Source: Paenibacillus sp. JCM 18996
GTDB taxonomy: Bacteria > Bacillota > Bacilli > Paenibacillales > NBRC-103111
Length of the DNA stretch: 64,000 nt
Assembly: GCA_001313085.1 (NCBI GenBank)
Contig: BBFE01000012.1
Location: forward strand, 1 to 64,000
Reading direction: 5' to 3'
Position numbers and translations under genes: made by a program. Positions 10,280 through 21,274 of the stretch are shown here, piece after piece (position 1 is the stretch's first letter; each line of letters opens with the position of its first letter). The notes beneath the pieces were generated by a model. The model worked only from the letters and a program-made list of their open reading frames with translations, did no database searches and had not been told where the DNA came from.

Positions 10280-11507
10280 TTATTGTAATTTATGAATTCG
10301 ATCCCACTGGTTTACGATGTCTGTTACACGTACACCGAAATTTTCGTCGATGACGACAACCTCGCCTTTGGCGATCAGCTTGTTGTTGACAAGAATATCA
10401 ACAGGCTCGCCTGCCAGCTTGTCAAGCTCAATGATGGACCCCTGGGAAAGCTCCAGAATATCTTTGATCACCTTCTGCGTCCTGCCCAGCTCGACGGTCA
10501 CCTTCAGCGGAATGTCCAACAGCAGGTTTAAATTCGTTTCATCTCCGTGAGCTGCGGGACCGCCCGGCAGATTGGAAAATTGCACAGATTGGACATTTAC
10601 ATTACGGTTTGCATTGATATTGCCCATTGAAGCTTGAGGCTGAGGATACGCCGGTTGTTGGTACGCAGTCGGCTCGGGATATGTCTGCGGCGGGGCCGTA
10701 GGCTGCGTGCTTATCTGCTGCTGATACGAAGGCTCCTGGTGACCCGGCTGCGGGGCTTGGTCAGCTTGCCGAGCAGCGGATGTCAATTCCGGCTCGGGAG
10801 CAGGCTCAGGTTCGCCTCCCATCAGAATCGAGATCATCTCTTTTGCAAAAGCTACCGGCAGCAGTTGCATAATCGAAGAATCGATCAAATCGCCAATCGT
10901 AAGACGAAACGATACTTTAATAAAAAACTTCCTCTTGCAGCAGGCCCGACGAGCTTTTGCCATTCTCGAAATCAAGGATGTCGATACCCGGCGGGGAAAT
11001 ATTCACAAAGCGGTTGAATATGGTGGACATCGATGTAGCCGAGGAGCCCATCATCTGGTTCATCGCTTCCTGCACCGCGCTGATATGGATTTCATCCAGC
11101 TCCTTATCGCTTATATCACCGGTGCCGCCCATCATTAGATCGGCGATCACCTGCGCGTCCCTTGCATGAATGACGAGAAGGTTGATTCCATCAAAGCCGT
11201 CGACATAGTTTACATGAACGGCCACATGCGGCTCCGGAAATTCCTTCTTCAGCTCCGTGCGCAATATGACGGAAACTTTGGGAGTGGTAATGTCCACTTT
11301 CTTTCCCAGCAGAGTTGATAAAGCCGTAGCCGCGCTGCCGAATGTAATATTGCCAATCTCGCCCAACGCGTCCTGCTCCAGGGAAGTAAGGTAATCGTCA
11401 ACCGCAGGGGATGCGCCGGCGTTGCCTGCGCCGCCGATGCCTTCCGAGGTTTGCTTCAGCAGAGCGTCGATCTCCTCTTGGGACAAATAATCTTTATGAT
11501 TCGTCAT
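10280..11507 (-). CDS. fliY: Flagellar switch protein and CheY-P phosphatase FliY (one frame break)
   Basis: FliY combines a CheC-type phosphatase with a FliN-like switch domain. The N-terminus ([17 protein letters not shown]) is the CheY-binding peptide shared with FliM. Two phosphatase motifs E-x2-N-x22-P can be counted, in EIGNITFGS to TTP and in EAMNQMMGS to SPP. A Pro/Gln-rich linker (roughly residues 220-290) leads to the FliN domain at the C-terminus ([15 protein letters not shown]). The T6 run at 10922-10927 needs 5; repair gives 408 residues. The start ATG at 11507 has GGAG nine bases upstream and overlaps the deduced fliM stop by 14 bases. Confidence 0.95.
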
Positions 11508-12501
11508 TGATCTCAACTCCTTCACTTACTATCTCGGAAACTTGTACTGCCACCTTGCCTTTGGCGACGCCTGGATTTGCTATAACTTCGTTTTTTTCCC
11601 CCGATCTTCACTTCCAGCGGTTCCTGGGCCGGTTTATTTAATCGGATCACATCGCCAACGCTAAGGTTCAAAAAAAATTCATGGACGGAGATTTGGGAAG
11701 AACCCAGCTCGGCGATTAGTGGGAGTTTGGCTCTGCTCAATCTTTGCTGCAGCGCCTCGACCTCTTCCGGCACTTTCGTTTTCTTGTCGGAAACGAACCA
11801 ATGGTGGACGGATAACCTCGGCATGATCGGTTCAATCACCACGTGCGGAATACATAAGTTGATCATCCCCGTAGTATCCCCGATTTTGGTGCTGAGCGAG
11901 ATGAGCGCAATGGTTTCGTTGGGAGACACGATCTGCATAAATTGCGGATTGGTTTCCATCGCCTCGAGCTTCGGAGAAATATCAATCACCGTCTTCCACG
12001 CTTCCTGCAGACTTTCAAACGCCCTGCTGAAGATTCTCTCTATCACAATCGTTTCTATTTCCGTGAGAGCGCTGATTTTCGTAGGGGAGACGCCCGTTCC
12101 TCCCAGCAAGCGGTCCAGCATCGCGAAAGCGACGTTGGGATGAACCTCGAGTACCATCCGCCCCTCCAAAGGCTCCGCTTCGAAAATATTAAGGATTGTC
12201 ATCTTCGGAATCGAGCGGATAAACTCGTCATAAGGCAGCTGCTCAACCTGGACGACATTGATCTGTACGAAGGTGCGGAGCTGGGCTGAAAAGTACGTCG
12301 TAAGGTATCGCGCAAAATTTTCGTGAATGCGTGTCAGGCTTCGGATATGATCTTTGGAAAAGCGAACCGCTCTTTTAAAATCGTAAGACCTGACCTTTTT
12401 TCTGCGTTTCTTCCTTTTTTAAGCTCCTCTGCGTCCATTTCGCCCGAAGACAGCGCCGCCAGCAAAGCGTCGATCTCATTTTGCGATAAAACATCAACCA
12501 A
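11494..12501 (-). CDS. fliM: Flagellar motor switch protein FliM (three frame breaks)
   Basis: FliM forms the middle of the C-ring and binds CheY-P through its N-terminal peptide (MVDVLSQNEIDALLAAL). The central domain shows the LLGGTG loop and the C-terminal part is the FliN-like domain. The start is TTG at 12501 after GGGGGTGA. Breaks: A6 at 12415-12420 and A6 at 12396-12401 (each needs 5), and an extra G in the G5-A7 stretch at 11591-11602. The C-terminus then reads EVIANPGVAKGKVAVQVSEI and stops inside fliY. Repaired length is 334 residues, close to the 332 of B. subtilis. Confidence 0.94.
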
Positions 12502-12544
12502 TTAAGTCACCCCCTTGCAAGCCATTTCTGAAAGCTTCGAGATG

Positions 12545-13010
12545 TTATTGAAGCACCATGTCCGTGATGTAAATTTGCTTTAGCTTTCCTTCTTTCATGT
12601 AGGGGTTGATTTTATTCATCAAGACGGAAATCAGTTGGGCCTGCCCTTTGCTGCCCTGCACCTGGTCCGACTTTGTATCCGCCAGAGTGGAGATGATATT
12701 CGACTTGGCGATAAAATCAAGCGTTTCAAACTCGGTTTTCGCTTTTTTTACTGTCCAATTCAAAGGCAAAGCTGATTTTAATAAATTTGTCATTGCCCGA
12801 AAGGTTCGTCAAAATATCCTTGACAATGACAGTGTTATCTTTTATTTCAGTGGCTGTAGGCTGTTTAGCATTTGCTTTCTGGCTATTCGCTTGATTAGCG
12901 CTGGAGGAACTCCCAGTTTCCATATACTTCCACAACACAAAGGCGGCGGTCATAATTAATGTGATAGACAGCAGAATCGCTACCATCATGATGAATAACC
13001 TGTTCTTCAT
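12545..13010 (-). CDS. fliL: Flagellar basal-body-associated protein FliL (one frame break)
   Basis: FliL is a single-pass membrane protein around the motor stators. It has a short cytoplasmic N-terminus, one transmembrane segment (about residues 6-27, MMVAILLSITLIMTAAFVLW), a Ser/Ala/Gln linker, and the extracytoplasmic FliL domain ending ITDMVLQ. The A7 run near 12748 needs 6; repair gives 154 residues and restores FELDSKKAKTEFETLDFI. It follows flbD with a 3-base gap. Confidence 0.93.
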
Positions 13011-13013
13011 TCC

Positions 13014-13235
13014 TTAAAACTCCTCCGTACGCAAACTTTGAACCGATGCTCTCACTGCGCCAATGTCTTTCATATATTCCCGGATTAAGCCGATGGTCGT
13101 ATCGAGATTCTCGAGTACGGTAATTTTCTTTCCGGTCGTCAACGTGATCATGGTGTCCGGGGTCTCCTCGATGCTTTCTATCAGCAAGGCGTTGACCGTG
13201 ATCTTCTTGCCGTTCAGACGAGTAAGGGATATCAT
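13014..13235 (-). CDS. flbD: FlbD-family small flagellar protein (SwrD-like)
   Basis: A 73-residue FlbD-family protein; the B. subtilis member SwrD raises motor torque. The frame is intact. I take ATG at 13235 (MISLTRLNGKKITVNALLIE), the family's usual start, placed after GGAGG with a short spacer; an ATG four codons upstream lies inside that ribosome binding site. The gene is located between flgE and fliL, the standard place. Confidence 0.92.
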   Translation of the reverse strand: MISLTRLNGKKITVNALLIESIEETPDTMITLTTGKKITVLENLDTTIGLIREYMKDIGAVRASVQSLRTEEF

Positions 13236-13295
13236 TGCTGCCTCCATAATAAACGGGGGAGAAACTTACAATTCCCCCCCCTTATCCGGTTATTG

Positions 13296-14118
13296 TTACT
13301 GCTTGAGGTTGACAACCTCTTGGAGAATTTGATCCGAAGTAGTGATAATTTTGGAATTCGCTTGGAAGCCCCTCTGGGCAACAATCATTTCGGTAAATTC
13401 CGCTGTTAGCTCCACATTGGACATTTCCAGTTCACCCGAGATGATGGCGCCGGTTCCAGCAGCTGGATCGTTAGGAACCGTTGTCCAATCCGGCGTGCCG
13501 CCCGAGACCGCGTTAGGCGACACCCGGTACAAGTTGCCTCCGACCTTTTCCAAGCCGGAAGGATTGGCGACTTTTACAACAGCAATCTTGTTTGTCGAAG
13601 GAGTTGCCGCACCGGTGCTGTCGACGGTCACAATTTCACCGTTTTTTTAGAGATGGAGAAAGCCGTAGCGGTGCCCAGATTAATTTTGGCTCCCGCGTTA
13701 TCCAACAGGTACATACCATCTGCGTTCACGATGTCTTTGTTGGCATCCACCGTAAAGTTGCCCGCGCGGGTTAAGAGAGCTCTGGCCGTCGTGCCGTCGG
13801 GGCTGACTGCAAAAAAAACCCGTCCCCGTCAATTCGCAGGTCTGTGACCACGTTTGTAGTCATTGCGCTGCCCTGTGTGTGAACTGTATCGATTGAGGCC
13901 ACCGTTGAGCCGAGTCCAATCTGCTTGGCGTTCACTCCGCCGCTGGCAGCCGACGGAGCGGTCACGCCGGACACCGTCTGGCTGAGCATGTCTTTGAACA
14001 TAACCCTGCTTTCTTTGTAACCCACCGTATTGACGTTAGCGATATTGTTGCCGATGACGTCGAGCTTCGTTTGGAATCCCCGCATGCCGGCAACTCCGGA
14101 ATATAACGATCTTAACAT
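13296..14118 (-). CDS. flgE: Flagellar hook protein FlgE, short FlgG-like form (two frame breaks)
   Basis: This is a FlgE/FlgF/FlgG-family axial protein. The N-terminus (MLRSLYSGVAGMRGFQTKLD) carries the rod/hook motif and IGNNIANVNTVGYK, and the C-terminus ends FQANSKIITTSDQILQEVVNLKQ. Its place after flgD and before flbD makes it the hook subunit, called flgE in B. sub­tilis and often labelled flgG in Paenibacillus. The start ATG at 14118 follows GAGGAGG. Breaks: T8 near 13816 and A7 near 13645; each is consistent with either one base too few or two too many, and the repaired length is 272-274 residues. Confidence 0.88.
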
Positions 14119-14215
14119 TGCAATTTCCTCCTCAAGAGATTGGTTTAATAATGTCAGCTGCTTCGGTCGGTCTGCAGCTGAAAGGCTTCCTTTTCGGTCC
14201 GGCCTTGTATATTTA

Positions 14216-14603
14216 TCACGATATGACCACAGCACTGTCAATTTGAGTGAACACGTGGTCCTTCATGGACGCAAAATCCATTGCTGTAATAACGGTTTTA
14301 TTCTTGATATTGACAATCAGCGCCGTGTCATCCATCAGCATCAGAGAATCCTTCGCTCCCTTGGATGCCGCTTTTTTCAATCGCAGTTTCAATTTTGGCA
14401 AGCTGCTCCGGCTGCAGATCTATTCCTCTCTGCTTCAGTCTCTGCTCGGCATGCTGGCTGATTCGCACGAACCGCTCCTGCAATACCTCGTGGAATGTCC
14501 TGGCTCCGGATTCGGCTGCCGAGGAACCGGCAGGCATTCTGCCCACTGAGGCCGGCGGTGCGGCGCGCGGATATAACTGTCCAATCGATATGCGTTCCGT
14601 CAT
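14216..14603 (-). CDS. TIGR02530-type flagellar operon protein (one frame break)
   Basis: A 128-residue protein of the small conserved family found between flgD and flgE in Firmicute fla/che operons; its exact role is not settled. The N-terminal half is Ala/Pro-rich, then HAEQRLKQRGIDLQPEQLAKIETAIEKA and a C-terminal domain with ALIVNIKNKTVITAMD. The A6 run near 14374 needs 5. Its ATG at 14603 overlaps the flgD stop (ATGA), so the pair is translationally coupled. Confidence 0.8.
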
Positions 14604-15042
14604 GGCTTCACCTCAACGGCGGCAATTTTCACCACTCCGGACAAAGGAACCTCTTCCCCTTGGACTCCGGCATATGGCTTGCCTTGTTTCATAAGAATGG
14701 AATCGACAATTCCGGACATTTCCTTGGAGTCCGGGCTTCCAATCGGTTTTAGCCATGTAATCTGTTTGCCGATCAAATTGGATGTCATCCCCATCGCTTC
14801 ACGAAGACCTTTGATTTCGCTTGAAATATTGGTCAGCTGTTCAAGAGAAGAGAAGGTTGCCATCTGAGCGATAAACTGTTTATCATCCAATGGCTGGGAC
14901 GGGTCCTGGTTTTTTCAGCTGGGTCATCAGGATTTTCAAAAAAAAGCATCTTTATCCAGGTTGTTGGTTTTTTTCTTTCCCGGCTTTTTTTCGTCTGCAT
15001 CAGATCGTTAACATTCCCTGACACGGGATTTACACTTGGCAC
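14600..15042 (-). CDS. flgD: Hook cap/scaffolding protein FlgD (four frame breaks)
   Basis: FlgD caps the growing hook. After repair the N-terminal signature reads NLDKDAFLKILMTQLKNQDP, followed by LDDKQFIAQMATFSSLEQLTNI, both diagnostic. The start is GTG at 15042, preceded by GGGAGG. Breaks: A7 near 14994, A7 near 14972, T8 at 14938-14945 and A6 near 14917. Repaired length is 145 residues. It follows fliK by 31 bases and overlaps the next gene by four bases. Confidence 0.9.
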
Positions 15043-15073
15043 ATCATCACCTCCCGGAATAGTAAGTTATAAA

Positions 15074-16679
15074 TCAAGCCGTTACATCAAAAGTAATGGA
15101 ATTCCATCGGCCGGCAGCCGCGTGTTTTGCGTCGTTTAACTCCAAAGCGAACTCATCAGCTTCTTCGCCGGTTCTACTGTTGCGGCCTTTCCCGGGCTTC
15201 CAGGAGAAGTTTGCGTTATTGTGCTGACGCTGCTCTTGGAACATGCCCGCCGATTGGTAATTCTGGTTTTGCGTCACTTCAAGCTTATCGATCTGCAGTC
15301 CTTGATTCTGAAGCGCAGTTTTCAGCTGCGGCAGCTGGTTCTCCAGCATTTCTTTGGCCGCTGCGGATTCGGCGGCGAACTGGGCAGTGAGCTGGCCGTT
15401 ATGCATGGTCAACTTGACATCCACGTGCCCCAAATGCTGAGGGAACAAAGATAATTTTGTTTCCGTAACGCCGTCTTTCACGCTAAGTTTGAAATTTTTT
15501 TTCATCACCATGCCTGTCATCTCTTCCGTAAAGCGTTCCACGGGAACAGGCTGTGAAGCTTGCGGGCCGCGCATCGGTTCGTTAGTTATCGTCTTTAATA
15601 GATCATGAACTGGAACGGTCTGAACCGGGCTGCCATTATCTCCAGTAGGAGAGATGGTTGTATCGGCCGTCAAGCCGTATTGATCGTCAGTAGCCGGGCT
15701 CCCTTTTAAAGCCGGGGAAGCCTCCGGTTTCTCAGACTGAACAACGAGGGTTGGAATAAAACTCTTGGCCGCAAGCTTCTCAAGGTCGAAGTTTTTTTTC
15801 CTGAACGCCCGTTTTCCGTCAATCCAACCGCAGTGCCGCCGGACAGTTTAGTCCGCTCCTCTTGGCCGCTCAATACGGTAGCAGAGAATGCAGGCCTGGC
15901 GTTGACAGCAAAATTGCGGGCACCCGCCGTATCTTCCGGATGATGGGCATTCGATGAGTTGACCTGCGCCATTTCATACGGCTGGCCGTTCATCAAAGAG
16001 GGTTCCGCCACTTTAAACAAAGACAATAGGTCGTGGAACGTCTGGGTCACCATTTGCAGGCGGTCCGCCAGGCTTTGCAGTTTCGGATCGACGGAAACAG
16101 TATTGTTGACGGAATCGAGCACTTCTTTCACAATCCGCCGCGCGTCCTGCAGATTAATCTGCGAAAAGGTGAGTCCGTTTGCCGGCTGTACGGCCGTATT
16201 ATCCATATTTTTTACTTTTTGTAGGCACATCGTCGGCAGGAGCATTCGTCTTGACAATGATCATGGATGCTACATTGCCATCCGTCGCTGTGCCTTGCAG
16301 CAGCTTTGAGGCGTTTTGCAGCCATGACTGCATATCCGCATCCTGAATGATTAGCTCCGCAAGCGGCGTTCCACTGTCGAGTACACTACTTACCATCGCC
16401 AAAGCTTCTGAAGGCGGCAGGGGCTTCTCCTGTACGGGCAGCTGCATCAAAGGCAAGCTTTGCATCATTGCGAGCAGTGACATAAGCTCATTGTTTTTTC
16501 TTCGCAGGATCTTGATGATCCGGTGTCAAAAGCTCTCCAATGACCGAACCAAAACCGGCAGCGTCATTCGAGGCTCCGGATGGAGACGTTCCCGCACTTT
16601 CAGTCAGCGCAGAAACCGTATTGCCGGCCGCAGGCATGGCAGCGGAAAGATTCACCGGAACATTTATCGATAGATTCAT
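15074..16679 (-). CDS. fliK: Flagellar hook-length control protein FliK (three frame breaks)
   Basis: FliK measures hook length and triggers the FlhB specificity switch. The N-terminal two thirds are low-complexity (Ala, Thr, Pro, Gln), as in the family; the conserved C-terminal domain reads KLSLFPQHLGHVDVKLTMH and continues with LPQLKTALQNQGLQIDKLEV. I take ATG at 16679 (MNLSINVPVNL) eight bases after AGGAGGTG, rather than GTG at 16688 inside that site. Breaks: A6 near 16497, A6 near 16209 and A8 near 15796. The repaired frame is 534 codons. Confidence 0.88.
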
Positions 16680-16729
16680 TTTTTTCACCTCCTTTCAATC
16701 ATTTTCGTCTCCACGACCAACATCTCGTC

Positions 16730-17632
16730 TCAATTCTGAGCAACCAAACGGGAAGTGATCAGCGCCGCCGTCTCCTTCGATAGCTCGGATAGGGAAGTAA
16801 GGACTTTTGATCGAGAAGCGCTGTCCATTGAATTCAGTATGGCGAGCACTTTGTCCGGATTCGATTTTTTGCATTTCCAACAGTACGGTGGCCGCGCTCC
16901 TCGGCGTCATGCTCGCAAAGGTCTGGCCGACGTCCTCTCTGCTCATGGGGGCTCCCGTTTTTGACGCCTGGCTTTCATTCAGCTTTGCCCTTTCCTGAAG
17001 CGCCGCCGTCTGCCTGTCCTTGACAGGCACCGGATCCTTTAACAACGAAGTGACTTCCGCCGCTCTCTTCGGGTTCATCTTCTCCAAAACCCTTACCCTG
17101 TCGTCCGGCCTCATCGCGCTCAGGATCAGAACCCCTTCGTTTGGGGTCATGTTCTCTATAATTGGCGCCGATTTACTCGGAGTCATCTTCGAATACATGG
17201 ACGCGAGCTGCTGGATCTGTGCGGAATACTCTTCATCGGTCTGGGTTTTCGCTTGCATACTCTCATCCAGATTCGAAACCTTGCTCTGCAGATCCTTGAT
17301 CGTCTGGTCCTTTAGCTGATTGTCCTGCTCCGCTTTCTTGAGCTGTTCGTCCTTTGAGGCCAGCTTTCCGTTCAACTCGCTTACCTGCTTGCCGTCGTTG
17401 TTCGACTGCGCCTGGCCGCCTGCGGCGTTTTCGTCCCCGCTCCCTTGGCGTCCGGAAGCATGGTACCTGCAAGCGGAATCGAACGGACCGTTTTCATCAA
17501 GCTGCCGGCGACGTCGTAACCGAAGATCGAGAACAGCACGCCGACCAGCACGGCTGTAAAAAACAAGAGGAATAATGAGCCATATCAATATTCTTTCCAG
17601 CCAGCCTCCGGATCCGCCTTCTCCTTAGCCAC
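16730..17632 (-). CDS. MotE/MgtE-N-like flagellar operon protein (four frame breaks)
   Basis: A predicted single-pass membrane protein located between fliJ and fliK, the place of ylxF in Bacillus. Repaired order: short cytoplasmic N-terminus, one hydrophobic segment (LIWLIIPLVFTAVLVGVLFS), then a long coiled coil around residues 85-150 (DEQLKKAEQDNQLKDQT), then an MgtE-intracellular/MotE-like helical domain with PNEGVLILSAMRPDDRVRVLEKMNPKRAAEVTSLL. The GTG start at 17632 follows GGAGG. Breaks: a missing base near 17604, T6 near 17558, a missing G near 17448, and A6 near 16866. After repair it is exactly 301 codons. MotE-type proteins chaperone stators; that role here is inference from the domain. 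Confidence 0.78.
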
Positions 17633-17661
17633 GTCCTCCACCTCCTTTACCGTCTTTCAGG

Positions 17662-18100
17662 CTAATGCTTTGTATGACGGTTGGCCGCCATTTCATCCAG
17701 CATGATCTGCTCTTTTTTTGCGGGATTCTGCGGTGAACTGCTGGTGGGCTTTCTCCTTCGCCTTGAGCCACACCTTTTCCTGCAGCAGGGACGCGGTCAA
17801 ACGGTGCTGCCGGACATCCACCGACTCCTGGGCGCTGTCCACTTCATCCTTCTTTCTTTTGATCTGCAAGTCCAAATGGTTCACATACTGCTGCAGCAGC
17901 TGCATTTCCGAAGCTCTGGCACGCTGGGTGGCCGCCTGGCTCAAATCCTCGCGCAGCTGCTCCTTGATTTCATGCAACTCACTTAAACGCCCCTCTTCCC
18001 TGCGCAGGATCCCTATCGCGTCAGACAGCACCCACTCGGCCTGCGTCTTTTCACTCGTCTTTAAATCAACAATTTTCTGGAAGCAATACTGAAACCGCAT
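17662..18100 (-). CDS. fliJ: Flagellar export chaperone FliJ (one frame break)
   Basis: FliJ is a coiled-coil stalk in the FliI ATPase ring. The 145-residue product begins MRFQYCFQKIVDLKTSEKTQ and is almost wholly helical and charged (heptads through SELHEIKEQLREDLSQAA). The A7 run near 17713 needs 6; repair gives the C-terminus EQIMLDEMAANRHTKH and a TAG at 17662. It starts 8 bases after the deduced fliI stop. Confidence 0.9.
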
Positions 18101-18108
18101 GAATCAAG

Positions 18109-19433
18109 TCATCTCCTGTAAAATTCGTTCATTAACCGCTGCAGCGATTCTTCATATGATACTTTTTTCGGTCGTTTTCTGCTTGGTAAAATCGTTAATG
18201 GACTGAATAAATTCAATCGACATATCTATGTCTTTGTTGGAGCCTTTCTGGTACGCCCCTATATTGATCAAATCCTCCGAATCTCTGTAAGTAGCCAGCA
18301 TTTGCTTCAGGAATTCGGCCGCTTCCATCTGTTCCGGAGGCACGATTTCCTTCATTACGCGGGATACGCTGGCCAGCACGTCGATTGCCGGATAATGTCC
18401 TTTGTTCGCTATTCCCCGGTTCAGTACGATATGCCCGTCCAGTATTCCCCTCACTGCGTCCGCAATCGGTTCGTTCATATCGTCCCCGTCTACAAGCACG
18501 GTGTAAAAAGCGGTAATGGAACCCTTGGCGCCGTTTCCGGATCGTTCCAGCAGCTCGGCAGCATCGCGAACACCGACGGAGTATATCCCCTTGTTGCAGG
18601 AGGTTCTCCTACAGCCAGTCCCACTTCTCTCTGGGCCATGGCAAACCGCGTAACGGAGTCCATCATCAGCATCACATTCAAGCCCCGGTCGCGAAAATAT
18701 TCGGCGATGCTGGTGGCGATCATAGCTCCCTTGATGCGGATTAAAGCCGGCTGATCGGATGTGGCGACGATTACGACTGAACGCGACAAACCCTCGGGGC
18801 CAAGGTCCCTTTCGATAAAGTCCAGCACCTCTCTGCCGCGTTCGCCGATCAGCGCGATGACATTGACATCGGCGGAAGTATTGCGGGCAATCATCCCCAA
18901 TAAAGTACTTTTACCTACGCCGGATCCGCAAAAAAAATGCCTACACGCTGTCCCTTGCCGATAGTCAGCAGACCGTCTATGCAGCGGACGCCCACGCTCA
19001 GAGGATCCAGCACCCTCGGCCTGGACAAAGGATTGCTCGGCTGGTTATGGGTTGAATAACGGCTCATTCTGGGCGGCAAAAACGTCCCGTCCAGCGGCTG
19101 TCCCAAGCCGTCAAGCACTTTGCCCAACAATTCGTGACCGACCTGGACGGTAAGAGGCTTGCCTGTACCTGCTACATCGCAGCCGGGGCCGATCGAATGC
19201 AATTCTCCGAGAGGCATCAGAATTACCTTATTGTTGCGGAATCCGACCACCTCCGCTTTCAGCGGCTTGGCGGATTTCAAAGGATAGATAAGACAGACGT
19301 CACCGACGCTCACATCGGGACCTTCCGATTCTACCGTCAAGCCGATCACTTGAGTCACTTTCCCGTTTACACGGATCGGATCCAACTGATGGAGCTGCTC
19401 GATGTACTTCGCTGCCTGGGGTATCTTACCCAT
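18109..19433 (-). CDS. fliI: Flagellum-specific ATPase FliI (three frame breaks)
   Basis: FliI is the export ATPase related to F1-beta. Repaired motifs: Walker [12 protein letters not shown], Walker B region [38 protein letters not shown], and the C-terminal helical domain. The ATG at 19433 overlaps the fliH stop by 8 bases. Breaks: T8 at 18930-18937, exactly in front of the Walker A motif, a missing base near 18561 after FAMLP, and A6 near 18168 (needs 5). The repaired product is about 441 residues with its stop at 18109. Confidence 0.94.
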
Positions 19434-20263
19434 CCTCAGCCACTTCCCCGCCTCGCACCGCCATACTCTGCAGTACGGTTTTGATTTCCTTCAATTGAGC
19501 GTCCACCCTTGCATCTATGCTTCCAAAGGAGGAACGGATAACGCAACCCTGGTCGTTAACGGACGCATCGGGAATAATCTGCAGCTCCGCTTGGGAATCC
19601 AGCGCGAGTGCAAGCTCTTCCCTGGCATCCTGGATATATTGAAAATGTTTCGGTGAAACACACAAAGTAATGGCTCCGTTTTCCCTTCTTCTCGATAGCA
19701 GCTGTGAAATATACTGCACGATCCATTCTGGTGCAACTGTCAGCTGGCGTCCGATAATTTTTTTCCGCAATAGCACAGCTGAGTTCAATCAGGAACGGCT
19801 CCGCTTCCTGGATAATCTGGCTTTTTTAAAGCGTAAGACTGTTCAAGAATTTGGCCTGCCTCCGACAGCATGTCCGTATACTTCTGCTGCACTTCATTTC
19901 TGGCCTGTTCCAGGCCTTCTTCATACCCCTGGCCGAATGCTTTGCTTCTGGACTCTTCCAACACTTCGCCGTCAAGCTTTCTGCGTTCTTCCCACCACAT
20001 CTGTATGTCGTGCCCGGCTTGCTCTTTCAGCTGTTCAATTTCCTGCATCGCGTGCCTGAGCTGCTCTTCCGCGTAAGTTTCCGCATCAAGCAGGATCTGT
20101 CTTTCAGCGACTGTGCTTTATGAAGTTCTTCCATCTCTTCGGCAGTCATCGTTTCTTCTTGCACTGCTTCTTCCACAGGAAGGGCTGCGGGAGCTTCAAC
20201 AATCATGGCGTCATCAACCGAGCAGTAATTCCATACTTTTATGACGTTAGACAATAATATCAT
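19426..20263 (-). CDS. fliH: Flagellar assembly protein FliH (three frame breaks)
   Basis: FliH is the peripheral stalk that regulates FliI. The product begins MILLSNVIKVWNY, has an acidic middle (EEAVQEETMTAEEMEELHK), a long helical part (EQLKEQAGHDIQMWWEER) and the C-terminal FliH/V-ATPase-E-like domain with IIGRQLTVAPEWIVQYISQLL. ATG at 20263 lies inside the fliG 3' end (16-base overlap). Breaks: a missing base near 20105, A6 near 19823 and A7 near 19760. Repaired length is 278 residues. Confidence 0.88.
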
Positions 20264-21263
20264 CTCCTCCACCCCGGGCGATGATGATTTCACCCGCCTC
20301 TTCCAAACGGCGGATCGTGGCCACGATTCGGGTCTGGGCTTCTTCCACATCCCGGAGTCTGACAGGTCCCATATATTCCATTTCTTCTTTGAACGTTTCC
20401 GCCATCCTCTTGGACATATTCTTGAAGATCGTCTCGCGCACTTCTTCGCTGGCCACCTTCAGAGCCAACTGCAGGTCGGCGTTTTCCAGGTCCCGAATGA
20501 TGCGCTGTATGGAGCGGTTATCAATATGCACGATATCCTCGAAGACGAACATCCGCTTCTTGATTTCTTCCGCAAGCTCGGGATCCTGAATTTCCAAGGA
20601 ATCGAGGATGGTCCGTTCCGTTCCGCGGTCGACGCCGTTCAGAATTTCAACAATCGCCGGAATCCCTCCGGTCGAAGTGTAGTCCTGGGTTACGGTTGCG
20701 GACAGCTTCTGCTCCAGTACTCTTTCCACCTGCGCGATAACTTCGGGAGATGTGCTGTCCATGAGCGCAATCCTCTTGGCGACATCCGCCTGTTTCTCCT
20801 GCGGCAGCGAGGACAAAATAATGGAAGCTGCTCCGATTTTAAATAAGACAGAACCAAAGCGATCGTCTGGGAATTCTCATTCTGGATAAAGTTAAGAATT
20901 TGGGCAGGGTCCGCTTTTCTGGCAAAATCAAAAGGACGGACCTGCAGCGTAGCCGTTAACCGGTTGATGATATCGATAGCTTTTTTGCGAGCCCAACGCT
21001 TTCTCGAGAACTTCTTTGGCGTAGGCAATCCCGCCTTGAGAAATAAATTCCTGCGCCAAGCAAATTTCATGGAACTCCTTCAGAATGGACTCCTTATCCA
21101 GATTATCAACCTTGCGTACGTTGGCGATTTCCAAAGTTAACTGTTCGATCTCTTCATCTCTTAAGTGTTTGAATATTTGCGCAGAAACCTCCGGGCCCAA
21201 GGTGATCAGCAGTATTGCAGCTTTCTGGCGGCCCGTTAATCCCTGTTGCTGAACTCTGGCCAA
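20247..21263 (-). CDS. fliG: Flagellar motor switch protein FliG (two frame breaks)
   Basis: FliG is the torque-generating rotor subunit that contacts MotA. The N-terminal FliF-binding domain (QKAAILLITLGPEVSAQIFKHL), the middle EHPQ-like region and the C-terminal charged torque helix (VRLRDVEEAQTRIVATIRRLEEAGEI) are all present. I choose TTG at 21263 (MARVQQQGLTGRQKAA), seven bases after AGGGGTG, over a GTG three codons upstream. Breaks: A6 near 20983 (needs 5) and a missing G near 20835. They cancel to an exact 339 codons. Confidence 0.95.
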
Positions 21264-21274
21264 ACATGACACCC